Positions 27,665 to 37,400 of a stretch of 64,000 nt of DNA are shown here, in pieces (the first letter of the stretch is position 1; the number at the start of each line of letters is the position of its first letter). The DNA is from an uncultured Colwellia sp. GTDB taxonomy: Bacteria > Pseudomonadota > Gammaproteobacteria > Enterobacterales > Alteromonadaceae. The stretch lies in contig CAJXQI010000001.1 of NCBI GenBank assembly GCA_913058395.1, positions 248,001-312,000 on the forward strand, in the 5' to 3' direction. Below the pieces are notes generated by a model that worked only from the letters and a program-made list of their open reading frames with translations, was not told the origin of the DNA and searched no databases. Position numbers and translations under genes: made by a program.

Positions 27665-28939
27665 ATGTCAGTAGCTTCAATTATTGAAGCTAATTACTTA
27701 ATTAACGGTAACTCCACATTGGAGTTACCGCCTAATTTAAAAGTGATTGGTTTCTTAGCTAAAAGTGCTCTTAAATTTGTGAATCCTGAACAATGGCGGT
27801 TGGATGCAATAGAGCGGCACTTAAAAAATAATAAACTCGACAACATGTCGTGTTGGCAAGAAAGGCTAATGTATGCCCTACATTGCCAAGAAAGGTATAA
27901 AAGAGGAATACCTGTTGATAAGGCGTATTTGACCGCTGAATCTAATCGGCTAAAAGTTTTAGAGCAAAGTGTACGTTCCAACATGCCAGCTGAGCTATTT
28001 AACAAAGGTAAAATTGATCAGTTAGCACTAAAGCGTATTCTACCCTTGCCAATATTACGTAATTGGCCCGTTCATTGTGATCGTAATAGAGGGTTGTGTC
28101 TTGATAATAAGAGTTTAAAGCAAATTGATCATGATATTGCTCGATTACTCCTTGCACAAAAAGAGGTTTACTCTGGTCGCATAATTAAGGGGATAAGTGT
28201 TAAGAGTAATGAGTTACACCATGCTCGTACTTTACCTTATGCACTGACCACTGGCCGTGATAATCATACGGGTTCATGTATCCCTTTCTTACCCAAAAAG
28301 TATCGAGAGCATGTTTTTAATCCAAAAGCAGGTGAAACACTTGTTTTAATAGATTACGAACAACAAGAGCCTGGAATTGCCGCATCTTTCGCAAATGATC
28401 AGCGACTGATCAATCTGTATTTGAGTGGTGATATCTACGCAAACTTTGCGGCAGATGGCATGGCTCGTAAACAAGTGAAACGACAAGTTTTAGCGCACTT
28501 GTATGGGCAAGATAAGGCCTTTAAAACAAAAGCTGAGCAAGAGGTTTTCGCTTGTTTTAATCATTATTTTAATAAGGTAAATGATGATTTAGACAGAAGA
28601 GCTAGTTTGGCTTATGAGCACAAAGAAATGATTTGTCATGATTGGCGCATGTCGGTTTCAAATCATAGTCGAATTTTGTCTGTGCGTAATTGGCCAATTC
28701 AAACTACTGGTGGCGTTATCTTAAGAAAGGCATGTCAATTACTCGATGAAGCCAAATTACCTGTAATTGCAGCATTTCATGATGCTGTTTTACTTAAAAT
28801 CCCTACTAGCAAACTAAACGAAAAAATCCAATTGGCAACTCAACTAATGGAAGATGCAAGCTTATTTATTCTTCAGAATTTAAAGCTGCGTGTTTCTGTT
28901 GAAGCTATTTATCAAAGAGGCAAGACTAATGACAAATGA
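27665..28939 (+). CDS. Shortened family-A DNA polymerase
   Basis: The 424-residue product retains the Pol I palm and fingers. Motif A is VLIDYEQQEPG with Asp230 and Glu235. The O-helix is RKQVKRQVLAHLYG with Arg268, Lys272 and Tyr280 at the conserved spacing. Motif C is FHDAV with Asp373. The second acidic residue of motif C (usually HDE) is Ala374. No 5' nuclease domain is visible and the N-terminal 200 residues are too short for a normal 3'-5' exonuclease plus thumb. It overlaps the downstream ATPase gene by 11 bp. Island replication or repair is the likely job. Confidence 0.75.
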   Translation: MSVASIIEANYLINGNSTLELPPNLKVIGFLAKSALKFVNPEQWRLDAIERHLKNNKLDNMSCWQERLMYALHCQERYKRGIPVDKAYLTAESNRLKVLEQSVRSNMPAELFNKGKIDQLALKRILPLPILRNWPVHCDRNRGLCLDNKSLKQIDHDIARLLLAQKEVYSGRIIKGISVKSNELHHARTLPYALTTGRDNHTGSCIPFLPKKYREHVFNPKAGETLVLIDYEQQEPGIAASFANDQRLINLYLSGDIYANFAADGMARKQVKRQVLAHLYGQDKAFKTKAEQEVFACFNHYFNKVNDDLDRRASLAYEHKEMICHDWRMSVSNHSRILSVRNWPIQTTGGVILRKACQLLDEAKLPVIAAFHDAVLLKIPTSKLNEKIQLATQLMEDASLFILQNLKLRVSVEAIYQRGKTNDK

Positions 28940-30413
28940 AGAATCATCACACTATCAGGGAGACGGAAAAATTGAGCGTATTGTTAACCATATGATTAAT
29001 ACTGAAAGCTTTGGCATTGATGAAAGTGATCATCCATATCATATAGATAAATCGGGTAATTATATTTTAACTAGCCTGTATTCTAAAAAATTTAAGAAGT
29101 CATTACGAAGAATAGCTAGGGAGCACGGTGACAACTTAAAAGTTGATGATATTAAAGAAGTCATTGAAGAGATAAGTTCTGAAGCGGAGCATGAAGGTGA
29201 ACAAAATTTACAACCTTATAAACGTACAGCCCCATACGGACTAGAGTATGTAAAACTTGATTGTGCTAATGAGGATGGTTCACTTTATCTGGTTGGTGGT
29301 AATGAGGTTGCTACAATAACTAATGGCTCAGAGACTCACTTTCAACGTACTGAAAATATGCAGCCATTGCCACAGATAGCGGAGGTTGGTAATTGGAAAT
29401 TGTTATTGAAATTTTTAAATATGGCTTCAATGGAAGTATACCTTTTCATAGCTTGGTTGACTTACACTATCGCGACACCAAGGTCTTTGCACGCCGGTTA
29501 TCCGTTATTGATTCTTCTCGGCTCTCATGGTGTCGGTAAGTCGTTTCTATGCAAAAGCATTATAAGACGGTTCGTTGACCCTGTAGCAAATCCGATAAGT
29601 GTTTTTCCTAAAAATGTAAAAGACATGGCAATAGCGAGCCAGAATAATCACTTACTGATTTACGATAACATTCGATCTTTCAGCTCTGATTGGTCGGATA
29701 TTTTAGCTATATTGGCCTGTGGTGGAACTATATCAACAAGAGGTCTCTATACTAATGCTGAAGAGTTCGTGTTGAAATTGCATTCTCCAGTAGTCCTTAA
29801 TGGTATTCATGCCTTTATAAAAGAAGCTGATTTGGCGGATCGCTGCTTAACTATAAACCTTAAGCGGTTATCAGAAGAAAGCAGAAAAGATGAAAAAGCA
29901 TTATCTGATGAGTTGGACAAATTAACACCTAAAATTTACCGTGGCTTACTGGACTTGACGTCACAGATATTGGCTAAGCGAAAATCTGTTGAGGTTATTC
30001 AAAAAGCACGAATGATAGATTTTTCTATTTGGCTGGCCGCAATGGAAGAATGTATTGATCTTGAGCCTGGAAAGTTACAAGTCGCATATTCTCAAAATGT
30101 TAAGTTAGCTATGTTAGATACGCTAATAGAAGACCCCTTTGCACATGCGGTCCTAGAGTTTGCTAAAAAGAACCCAGAACCAGAAATATGGACAGGTCAA
30201 CCAACTCAACTATTTAGACTATTATCCGAAGGTGTACCGCTTAAAATATTAGGTAATGCTAAAGCGTTTCCACAAAATGCAATTAGTGCAAGTTTGCGTT
30301 TACGTACTTTGGAAAAAGCTCTTGAAGCTCAAGGTGTGATCTTAAAGTTAGGTGAGCGAGGTCGCTCTAGAAGAATAAGCATTGGAATGAAAAGTAGTTC
30401 ACCTGCTTCATAG
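28929..30413 (+). CDS. P-loop ATPase, probable replicative helicase of the island
   Basis: The product is about 494 residues from the ATG that follows AGAGG and overlaps the polymerase stop. Walker A is GSHGVGKSF (about 198-206) and Walker B HLLIYDN (about 240-246). An arginine-finger-like DLADRCL follows ILNGIHAFIKEA-type sensor sequence. The layout resembles the helicase part of phage and plasmid primase-helicases (D5/SF3-like AAA+). No primase active-site motif is evident in the N-terminal 150 residues. With the polymerase gene it makes a minimal replication pair. Confidence 0.7.
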   Translation: MTNEESSHYQGDGKIERIVNHMINTESFGIDESDHPYHIDKSGNYILTSLYSKKFKKSLRRIAREHGDNLKVDDIKEVIEEISSEAEHEGEQNLQPYKRTAPYGLEYVKLDCANEDGSLYLVGGNEVATITNGSETHFQRTENMQPLPQIAEVGNWKLLLKFLNMASMEVYLFIAWLTYTIATPRSLHAGYPLLILLGSHGVGKSFLCKSIIRRFVDPVANPISVFPKNVKDMAIASQNNHLLIYDNIRSFSSDWSDILAILACGGTISTRGLYTNAEEFVLKLHSPVVLNGIHAFIKEADLADRCLTINLKRLSEESRKDEKALSDELDKLTPKIYRGLLDLTSQILAKRKSVEVIQKARMIDFSIWLAAMEECIDLEPGKLQVAYSQNVKLAMLDTLIEDPFAHAVLEFAKKNPEPEIWTGQPTQLFRLLSEGVPLKILGNAKAFPQNAISASLRLRTLEKALEAQGVILKLGERGRSRRISIGMKSSSPAS

Positions 30414-30657
30414 TAAATGAGTTGGAGCATAAGTCGACGACTTGGCGTCCATTACCGTCATGGCGACGGGTTGTAGTAAAAATCATTACCTAGTTCGGTT
30501 AGTTCACTTGATTAAATTACTAATCTAAAAACCTAACCAGTGTACCGAAGATTAATTCGGTTAATAGGTTCCCCAGTATATTTAGTACACATTCCTTTGA
30601 TCTAAACGGTAGTAATTTTTGTCTATATAAGAGATAGTTAGTATCAAACTTGGACGG
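30414..30657. other. Non-coding region with nested inverted repeats after the replication module
   Basis: No gene is convincing. ACCGAA-GATTAA-TTCGGT lies inside AACCTA...TAGGTT (30,530-30,570), flanked by GTGTAC and GTACAC. A separate CCGTC-ATGGC-GACGG hairpin lies near 30,464-30,479. TTCGGTTA also occurs as a direct repeat at about 30,494 and 30,556. Such dense symmetry next to polymerase and helicase genes could be an origin or a protein-binding site; no T-run marks it as a simple terminator. Confidence 0.4.
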
Positions 30658-31326
30658 ATGAACAATATGGAAATTACTTATCAATCGTTAAAAGAACGTC
30701 AACGTAAAGAGCGCGATAACTACCCAATAAACTTAAGCCTTAGAGTACACCGGGCGTTAAGTTGGTTAGACCGTGCCGAACAAGCTGAAGACGATCAAGA
30801 CGCACAATTTATTTTTCTCTGGATTTCATTTAATGCGGCCTATGCTAACGAGATCGATGATCACCACCGCTTTACCGAGCAAGAAACTTTTCGCAATTTT
30901 ATAGAGCGTCTATGTAGTTTTGACGTAAATAGTTGTCTGTCTGATCTCGTTTGGAAAGAATTCACTAGTAGCATTCGAGTGTTATTAAGCAACAAATTTG
31001 TCTTTCAGCCATTTTGGGATTTCCATAACAACAAGAAAACAGAACAACAATGGCAAGATGATTTTAAATCAGCCAATGCCTTTGCCCATAAAGCACTTGG
31101 CCATAAAAATACTTCTGCTGTTCTATCAGTAATTTTTTCTCGTTTATATACCTTACGTAATCAAACCTTACACGGTGGGGCAACCTGGAATAGCAGTGTT
31201 AACAGAGACCAAGTGAGGGATGCCATCGCTTTCATGAGTAAGTTTGTTCCATTCATTATAAAAATCATGATGGATAACTATAAAGAACTCTGGGGTGAAC
31301 CGTGTTATCCCGTTGTTGAAAGCTAA
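30658..31326 (+). CDS. HEPN-domain protein
   Basis: The 222-residue helical protein contains RNQTLH near residue 168, the Rx4H motif of HEPN ribonucleases, in the context RLYTLRNQTLHGGATW. The N-terminal FLWISFNAAYANE segment is also usual for Apea-type HEPN proteins. HEPN proteins cleave RNA in abortive-infection and toxin systems. The gene is co-directional with and just upstream of the BREX genes. An in-frame ATG at 30,667 is an alternative start, with GGACGG 9 bases before it. Confidence 0.75.
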   Translation: MNNMEITYQSLKERQRKERDNYPINLSLRVHRALSWLDRAEQAEDDQDAQFIFLWISFNAAYANEIDDHHRFTEQETFRNFIERLCSFDVNSCLSDLVWKEFTSSIRVLLSNKFVFQPFWDFHNNKKTEQQWQDDFKSANAFAHKALGHKNTSAVLSVIFSRLYTLRNQTLHGGATWNSSVNRDQVRDAIAFMSKFVPFIIKIMMDNYKELWGEPCYPVVES

Positions 31327-31337
31327 GAAGATAATAC

Positions 31338-31457
31338 ATGGAGACCTTATTCGATATCTTAGGTCAAATATTTAGTGCAATCTGGGCAATTGTCATCATC
31401 TATTTATTAATAAAAGCATGGAATGGATTTTGGCACTGGTTGTTCCCAAGTGAGTAG
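31338..31457 (+). CDS. 39-residue single-pass membrane peptide
   Basis: The frame METLFDILGQIFSAIWAIVI... has one strongly hydrophobic helix (FSAIWAIVIIYLLI) and ends in an aromatic tail (WNGFWHWLFPSE). AAGAAG lies 7 bases before the ATG, and it begins 11 bp after the HEPN gene. Co-transcription with the HEPN gene is likely. Small membrane peptides of this type act as toxins or sensors in defence loci, but no function can be assigned here. Confidence 0.6.
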   Translation: METLFDILGQIFSAIWAIVIIYLLIKAWNGFWHWLFPSE

Positions 31458-31503
31458 GTTTATCAACTGTACAAAAAGTAACTGAAATACAACATTATAG
31501 TGA

Positions 31504-31551
31504 TTGACATAGCATTGAAATATGCGAAGATTAACACTTAATCAAATTGAT
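31504..31551 (+). promoter_or_regulatory. Probable brxR promoter with overlapping palindromic operator
   Basis: TTGACA (31,504-31,509) is a consensus -35 box. At -10 spacing lies GATTAA-CAC-TTAATC (31,529-31,543), a perfect inverted repeat, followed immediately by the palindrome ATCAA-A-TTGAT (31,541-31,551). A repressor bound there would block the promoter. BrxR-type WYL regulators are known to bind inverted repeats upstream of their own gene, so autorepression is inferred. Confidence 0.5.
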
Positions 31552-31589
31552 GATGTTTTAGAATCAATTGTAATAGCTGACATGATGAT

Positions 31590-32483
31590 ATGAGTGATAA
31601 CAATAATAAAAAAATCGAAGACATTAGCTTCGCGCAAAAGCAAAGATTAGCCTTTATAGATTTCTTATTGATGTTTAAAGGTTCATTTGTCCGTAGTGAT
31701 TTAACTTCAAAGTTTGAAATGGGCATGGCTAATGCGACAAGAGATATAGCGTTATACCGGGAGCTGGCTCCGAAGAATTGTGATTTTGATAATCCTGCGA
31801 AAATGTATTTTCAAATGAAGCAGTTTAAGCCTTTATTTAAGCTTGATGCGCGTAAAACTTTAGTTAAATTAGCGAATGATATAACTGATGGCTTTGATGC
31901 TATCGGTGATATTAACTTCCCCGTTGATGCACCAAGCCAGTTAAATGTGCCAGACATTTTCATTGTTGCGAAGTTGGTTCAAGCAATACTTAATAACAAA
32001 GCCGTAAGTATTATTTATACTTCACTATCCAGTGGCTCGGCAGCAAGAGAATTGGTGCCGCACAGCATTATTGACAATGGGCTAAGGTGGCATGTCCGTG
32101 CTTATGACCGCAAATCAAATTCATTCCGTGATTTTGTATTGACTCGTATAAGTAAAGTTACTATCAAAGATGATACTCCTGAAAGCTTCGAAGACAAACT
32201 AGAAGACCATCAGTGGATGCGTATGATGCCACTTCAATTGGTACCACATCCAAATAATATAGAGCACCCAACAGCGATACAAATGGACTATGGCATGGAT
32301 AAAGGTGTTTTAGAGCTAAATATCAGGGCGGCCTTAGCGGGGTATTTACTTCGTCGTTGGAATGTTGATTGCACTGAAGAAGCTTCTTTGAGAGGTGGTG
32401 AGTATCAGTTGTGGCTTAGAAATAGACAAACCTTATATGGTGCTGAAAACCTAACCATAGCTCCTGGTTATAAGGTCGATTAG
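31590..32483 (+). CDS. brxR: BREX-associated WYL-domain transcriptional regulator BrxR
   Basis: The 297-residue product has an N-terminal winged HTH (QKQRLAFIDFLLMFKGSFVRSDLTSKFEMGMANATRDIALY in parts), a WYL-type middle domain (KAVSIIYTSLSSGSAARELVPHSIIDNGLRWHVRAYD, about 130-166) and a WCX-like C-terminus. BrxR proteins in Acinetobacter and enteric BREX loci have this architecture and sit first in the locus, repressing it. Here it directly precedes brxE with 88 bp between, which may hold a second promoter. Confidence 0.85.
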   Translation: MSDNNNKKIEDISFAQKQRLAFIDFLLMFKGSFVRSDLTSKFEMGMANATRDIALYRELAPKNCDFDNPAKMYFQMKQFKPLFKLDARKTLVKLANDITDGFDAIGDINFPVDAPSQLNVPDIFIVAKLVQAILNNKAVSIIYTSLSSGSAARELVPHSIIDNGLRWHVRAYDRKSNSFRDFVLTRISKVTIKDDTPESFEDKLEDHQWMRMMPLQLVPHPNNIEHPTAIQMDYGMDKGVLELNIRAALAGYLLRRWNVDCTEEASLRGGEYQLWLRNRQTLYGAENLTIAPGYKVD

Positions 32484-32571
32484 AACTTGATAATTGATGT
32501 GTTTAGCATAGTAAAACAAGTGTTAATTAGTAGATATTAATAAATAATCTGTATATGCAGAGAGAAAAATA

Positions 32572-33066
32572 ATGAATGTAGAATCAGTGAATATATTAGC
32601 GAAATTAAGAGTATGTGTAGCATACCTTGGCGAAAAAGAGCAAAACAACTGGTGGCCAAGCTCCTTCTTGTCGGCTTCAGGCAAAGCATTTTTAGGGCCT
32701 GTATTTCCCAAAACATCATTACTCGCTCAAATTACGGGTGGTTCGAACTCCGCGAAAATTGTTCATGATGAATTTATCGGTGTAGGTGATGTGAATCACT
32801 TATTCAGATTACCGGAAAATTTAGAAAGCGAACTTATGCACTTGCTTTCAAATAAAGATAGCGGGATAGAAATTCCTAGTTCTATTGATGCAGCGTTACA
32901 AGAGTTAAAAGAGTTAGCAGCAGGCTATTCAGTTAAAGGCACAGGTCCTTTATTAATTGATGATACGGAAAATAAAGAAAAATTAGTCAATAATATTGCT
33001 GCAGCCTACATAAATGGTTTTGCTAATAGTCAACCCGTGTACCCTTACTTTAAGGGAATTTCGTAA
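32572..33066 (+). CDS. brxE: BREX protein BrxE
   Basis: The 164-residue product carries the pattern I associate with BrxE: AKLRVCVAYLGEKEQ, NWWPSSFL, FLGPVFPKTS, VHDEFIGVGDVNHLFRLPE. BrxE has been described from type 6 BREX loci; its molecular role is unknown. The start is preceded by AGAGAGAAAA. Its stop overlaps the brxA start as TAATG, so it is translated as part of the same operon. Confidence 0.72.
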   Translation: MNVESVNILAKLRVCVAYLGEKEQNNWWPSSFLSASGKAFLGPVFPKTSLLAQITGGSNSAKIVHDEFIGVGDVNHLFRLPENLESELMHLLSNKDSGIEIPSSIDAALQELKELAAGYSVKGTGPLLIDDTENKEKLVNNIAAAYINGFANSQPVYPYFKGIS

Positions 33067-33857
33067 TGACAAAATCATATTACACCACGCAACTACAGGC
33101 CGGTTTGGGGCTTGTGAATGAAACACAACTACTGTTAGGAATATGGCAGCAAGATATGTCTACAACAGATTTGTTTCAAACTGCGCTCGAGTCTGGTGAA
33201 TTCCCAAATGTTACAGCGAGACGTCTCCGCAACATCATTGCTGAATGTTTCGCACCTAGGTACACGAAACCAGAGCTTCCACCTGTAAGTTGGTTAAAAG
33301 TCTTGAACCATAGCATTGATGCTCGCTCACTTAATCAGCTCTTCTTTCTGTTTACCGCACGAGCAAATCTAATACTTAGAGACTTTGTATCTCAAGTGTA
33401 TTGGGAACGTTTTGCTTCTGGTTACAGTGAACTTTCGAATGAAGACTCGAAAGAATTTGTTCAACGAGCAACAAGTGATGGAAAAACTCAAAAGTTATGG
33501 TCAGACACAACGGTTAAGCGTATTTCATCATATTTATTAGGGGCCTGTGTAGATTATGGCTTACTAAAGAAACAGACCCGAACAACAAGACAAATTACAC
33601 CAATACGACTAAATACGAGTGTAGCAATTATCTTAGCTTATGAGCTTCACCTGAGAGGTATTGCTGATAATAATTTGATTAATCATCCTGACTGGAGATT
33701 ATTTGGTTTAGAGCCAGATGATGTAAGAGATGAACTGAAAAGGCTAAGTGTACATAAGCTTTGGATCATTCAAAGTGCTGCAGATGTCGTATCTATTAGT
33801 TGGTCATATAAAAACATGGAGGAAGTTATTGATGTCATCCTTGAAGCAAGACTTTGA
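33066..33857 (+). CDS. brxA: BREX protein BrxA (DUF1819)
   Basis: The 263-residue product matches DUF1819: YYTTQLQAGLGLVNETQLLL at the start, FLFTARANLILRDFV in the middle and ISSYLLGACVDYGLL after. BrxA is a small DNA-binding helical protein required for some BREX systems. It is longer than the about 200-residue type 1 form, as in type 5/6 loci. It overlaps brxB by 26 bp. Confidence 0.88.
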   Translation: MTKSYYTTQLQAGLGLVNETQLLLGIWQQDMSTTDLFQTALESGEFPNVTARRLRNIIAECFAPRYTKPELPPVSWLKVLNHSIDARSLNQLFFLFTARANLILRDFVSQVYWERFASGYSELSNEDSKEFVQRATSDGKTQKLWSDTTVKRISSYLLGACVDYGLLKKQTRTTRQITPIRLNTSVAIILAYELHLRGIADNNLINHPDWRLFGLEPDDVRDELKRLSVHKLWIIQSAADVVSISWSYKNMEEVIDVILEARL

Positions 33858-34416
33858 TGAACTCGTTACCCGAATAAAACAAGGAAGAGAGTTTCAACAC
33901 GCTAGTTTTGAACCTATTTATTATTTGGTGTTTTCACCGAATCAAATTATCGAAGTGAAGAAACAGGTAAAGCCCTGGTCTCAAATGTTGAAAAAGCAAG
34001 GGTGGAATGTTCACACATTTTCAATTGCTGAACATATCAACGCATTACTTGAAAATGTACCGAAATTTCGCAGGAATATTTGGTTAAAACAAGATGCAGC
34101 AGCACCACTTGATTGGACTAAAACAAATAACTCACTAGCAAATACATTATCTGATAATGAAAAAGGCTTACAAGCAGTAATCGAGAATAAATTACTGGAG
34201 TTATCCAGTGATGACAAAGCACTTTTATTAGTGACAGACCTTGAAGCACTTCACCCATATATGCGTATCGGTTCAATTGAAAGCCAGCTACAAGGAAAGT
34301 TTGATGTACCCACGGTATTTCTATACCCAGGAGTACGTACAGGCCAGACAAGACTTAAGTTTTTAGGTTTTTACCCTGAAGATGGAAACTATCGTTCAAT
34401 GCACGTTGGCGGTTAA
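33832..34416 (+). CDS. brxB: BREX protein BrxB (DUF1788)
   Basis: The 194-residue product starts at the ATG preceded by a strong GGAGGA inside the end of brxA, giving MSSLKQDFDELVTRI. An upstream in-frame ATG 84 bases earlier lacks this site. The sequence fits DUF1788: EPIYYLVFSPNQ, LLLVTDLEALHPYMRIGSIESQL and VPTVFLYPGVRTG. It is a core BREX component thought to act in the PglZ/BrxC complex. Confidence 0.88.
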   Translation: MSSLKQDFDELVTRIKQGREFQHASFEPIYYLVFSPNQIIEVKKQVKPWSQMLKKQGWNVHTFSIAEHINALLENVPKFRRNIWLKQDAAAPLDWTKTNNSLANTLSDNEKGLQAVIENKLLELSSDDKALLLVTDLEALHPYMRIGSIESQLQGKFDVPTVFLYPGVRTGQTRLKFLGFYPEDGNYRSMHVGG

Positions 34417-34448
34417 TACTAGAACAGTTAAAAATAAGAGAATTAATA

Positions 34449-37400
34449 ATGGAAATTAAACAGTTATTTGATCCAAGTAAAGGAATTGAACGTGCCATTG
34501 AAAAGGTAATTAGTTATGGTGCCGATGCAGAGAAACGCCTAAAATCTGAAATATCAGAGTACGTTGCTACCGACAGTATAGAAGAACATTTTGAAGACTT
34601 ATTATCTAAAATGCAGCTTGCTATGGAGCAAGGTGGTGAAAATGAAGTTGGTGTTTGGGTATCTGGTTTCTATGGCTCAGGTAAAAGCTCATTCACTAAA
34701 TATCTTGGTTTAGCATTTGATGACTCTATAACTGTTGATGAACGCCCTTTTATTGATCACCTTAAAGATAGATTAAATAAAAACACAACCAAATCTTTAT
34801 TAAATACTGTAGCCAAGCGTTTTCCTGCAGCGGTAATTATGCTTGATTTAGCTTCTGAGCAAGTTGCTGGCGCAACAATGGAAGATGTTGCGACCGTGCT
34901 TTATTACAAAGTACTGCAATGGGCTGGTTATTCTCGCAACCTCAAAGTGGCAGCATTTGAGCGAAAACTTCAAAAAGACGGACGTTATGATGAATTCCTT
35001 GAAATGTTTAAAGAATTCACCGAAGGCGAAGAATGGAAAGACCTACAAAATGATGAGCTGATCGTTGATGGTTTAATTCCTAGCATTGCACATGAAATGT
35101 ATCCTCAATTATTTAGAACCGATACCGCATTCTCTACAGAAGCTAGCGATATTATTCGATTTGAGAATGATCGTGTTTCGGAAATGATTGATATCGCAAG
35201 GCAACATTCTGGTCGTGAGCATATTATCTTTGTAGTAGATGAGGTTGGTCAATATGTCGGCTCGCGTAATAACTTAATTCTCAACCTAGATGGCTTAGCC
35301 AAAAACCTTAAAAATATAGGTGATGGTAAGGTTTGGTTAATTGGTACGGCGCAACAAACGCTGACTGAAGATAACGAACGAGCAGCCCTGAACTCTGCCG
35401 AACTTTATAAATTAAAAGACCGTTTCCCAATTCAAATTAATTTAGAATCAAGTGATATTAAAGAGATTTGTTACCGTCGTTTATTAGGTAAGTCTCCGAC
35501 AGGTGTTGAAGCTTTAAATAAGCAATTTGATAATCACGGCCAAGCGTTAAGGCACGCAACTAAATTAGAAGATGCTAGAGTTTATGAAGCTGATTTTGAT
35601 AAAGAAGGCTTTACTAACTTATATCCATTTTTACCTGCTCATTTCGAAGTGCTTCTAACTTTACTTGGTCAGTTAGCCAAATCTACTGGTGGTATTGGTT
35701 TACGTTCAGCTATTAAAGTTATTCAAGACATCTTAGTTGAAGGAGTAAATGGCAAACCAATTACAGAACAGCAAGTTGGTTGGTTGGCTAATACTGTCAC
35801 GCTTTATGATGCGCTCGAAAAAGATATAAAACGTGCTTTTCCAACTAAGCATCAAGCGGTCGGTAAAGTACAAAGCTCTAACTATTACGATAGCCCTTTG
35901 CATATTGATATTGCTAAAACAGTGGCGGTATTAGAAATTTTAACTAATTTACCTGTAACTCGTCGAAATACTTTGGCTCTAATGCAATCTCACATTGGTC
36001 AAATACAAGATGAAGCAGCATTTAATGCAGCCGTTGATGACTTGATTAATGAAGGTAATATCCCTTTCAGTGAACAAGATGGCTATTTAGGTTTCATCAG
36101 CGAAAAACTCACTGAAATTCAAAGAGCAAGAAATGAAATAGCCCTTAAAACTGTAGATTTAAGAAGAATTTTAAGTGAAAGCGTAAAGAATACCTTAACA
36201 CCATTACCTAAAGTTCAGGTTGAAGGTTCTTTAAGTGTAGAAACAGGGTTAAAACTTCAAAATACCAATGGTATACCAAGTGGTATGGCTGGAGAACGAA
36301 ATTCAGTACAAACTCAAATTGATTTTGTAGAGCCATATAACTATGACACAGCATTAGCTGATTTAGTGTCTGATTCCCGTGAGCGAGCAAATCAAAATAC
36401 AATATATCTACTAGGACGGAAATCACCAGAGGTAGATGAATTAGTTGCCAATATTTATCGCTGTGAAGAAATAGCAAGACGTCATCGTAATGAAGCCGAC
36501 AAAGAAGTTAAAGATTACTGTAATGCAGAATTAGACCGTGCTCAGGGTAAGCTAATACCTGAGTTACAACGTATTTTAAAACGAGCATTACAAGGAGGAT
36601 CTTTTGTCTTTCGAGGTGCTAATACTGCGGTCGACACCTTTTCTCAAGAGCTTCTAGAGGCCAACAAAAAGCACCTAAAAGATGTAGCTGACAGTGTTTA
36701 TGAGCGTTACAACGAAGCGCCTGTTCGAGCTCAAACGATCTTGGCAGAGAAATTCTTAAAAGCTGGTCTAAGTGGCGCTACTAGTGAAACTGATCCGTTA
36801 AGTTTAGTTATAAAAGATACTTCAGGTAACTTCAAGATTGATGAGAACCATAAAGGTTTGGTCAGTATTCGTGACTATATAGAACGTAATGGCACTGTTG
36901 AAGGTAAAAAAATCTGTGAAGATTTTAGCCGACCAAAATTTGGCTGGGCGCAAGACACTACTCGTTACATGCTAGCGGCCATGTTGAGTGCAGGTGAAAT
37001 AAAACTCAAAGTCGCAGGCCGTGAGTTAACAAGTGTTGGCCAACAAGCAATTGATGCGTTTAAAACTAATAAGAGTTTTGCCAATGTCGGTATCTCTCTT
37101 CGAGACGACAAACCTTCTATAGAAATGTGTGCAAGAGCAGCAGAAAGGCTAAGTGAAGTCATTGGCGACGGTAACATGATTGTGCCGCTAGAAGATGACA
37201 TTAGTAAAGCAGCACAAAAACATTTACCCGTATTCTTACAGCAATTTGGTGCTTTAGGTGAAAAACTTAAAAGGCTTAAGGTTCCAGGTGAAAGTAGAGT
37301 TACAACGCTTCAGCAAACACTTAGGGATATTCTATATAACGACTGTTCAGATGCAACTCAGCGCCTAGGTGCTGAAGACTCTTCTGTTTACAGTAGCTTA

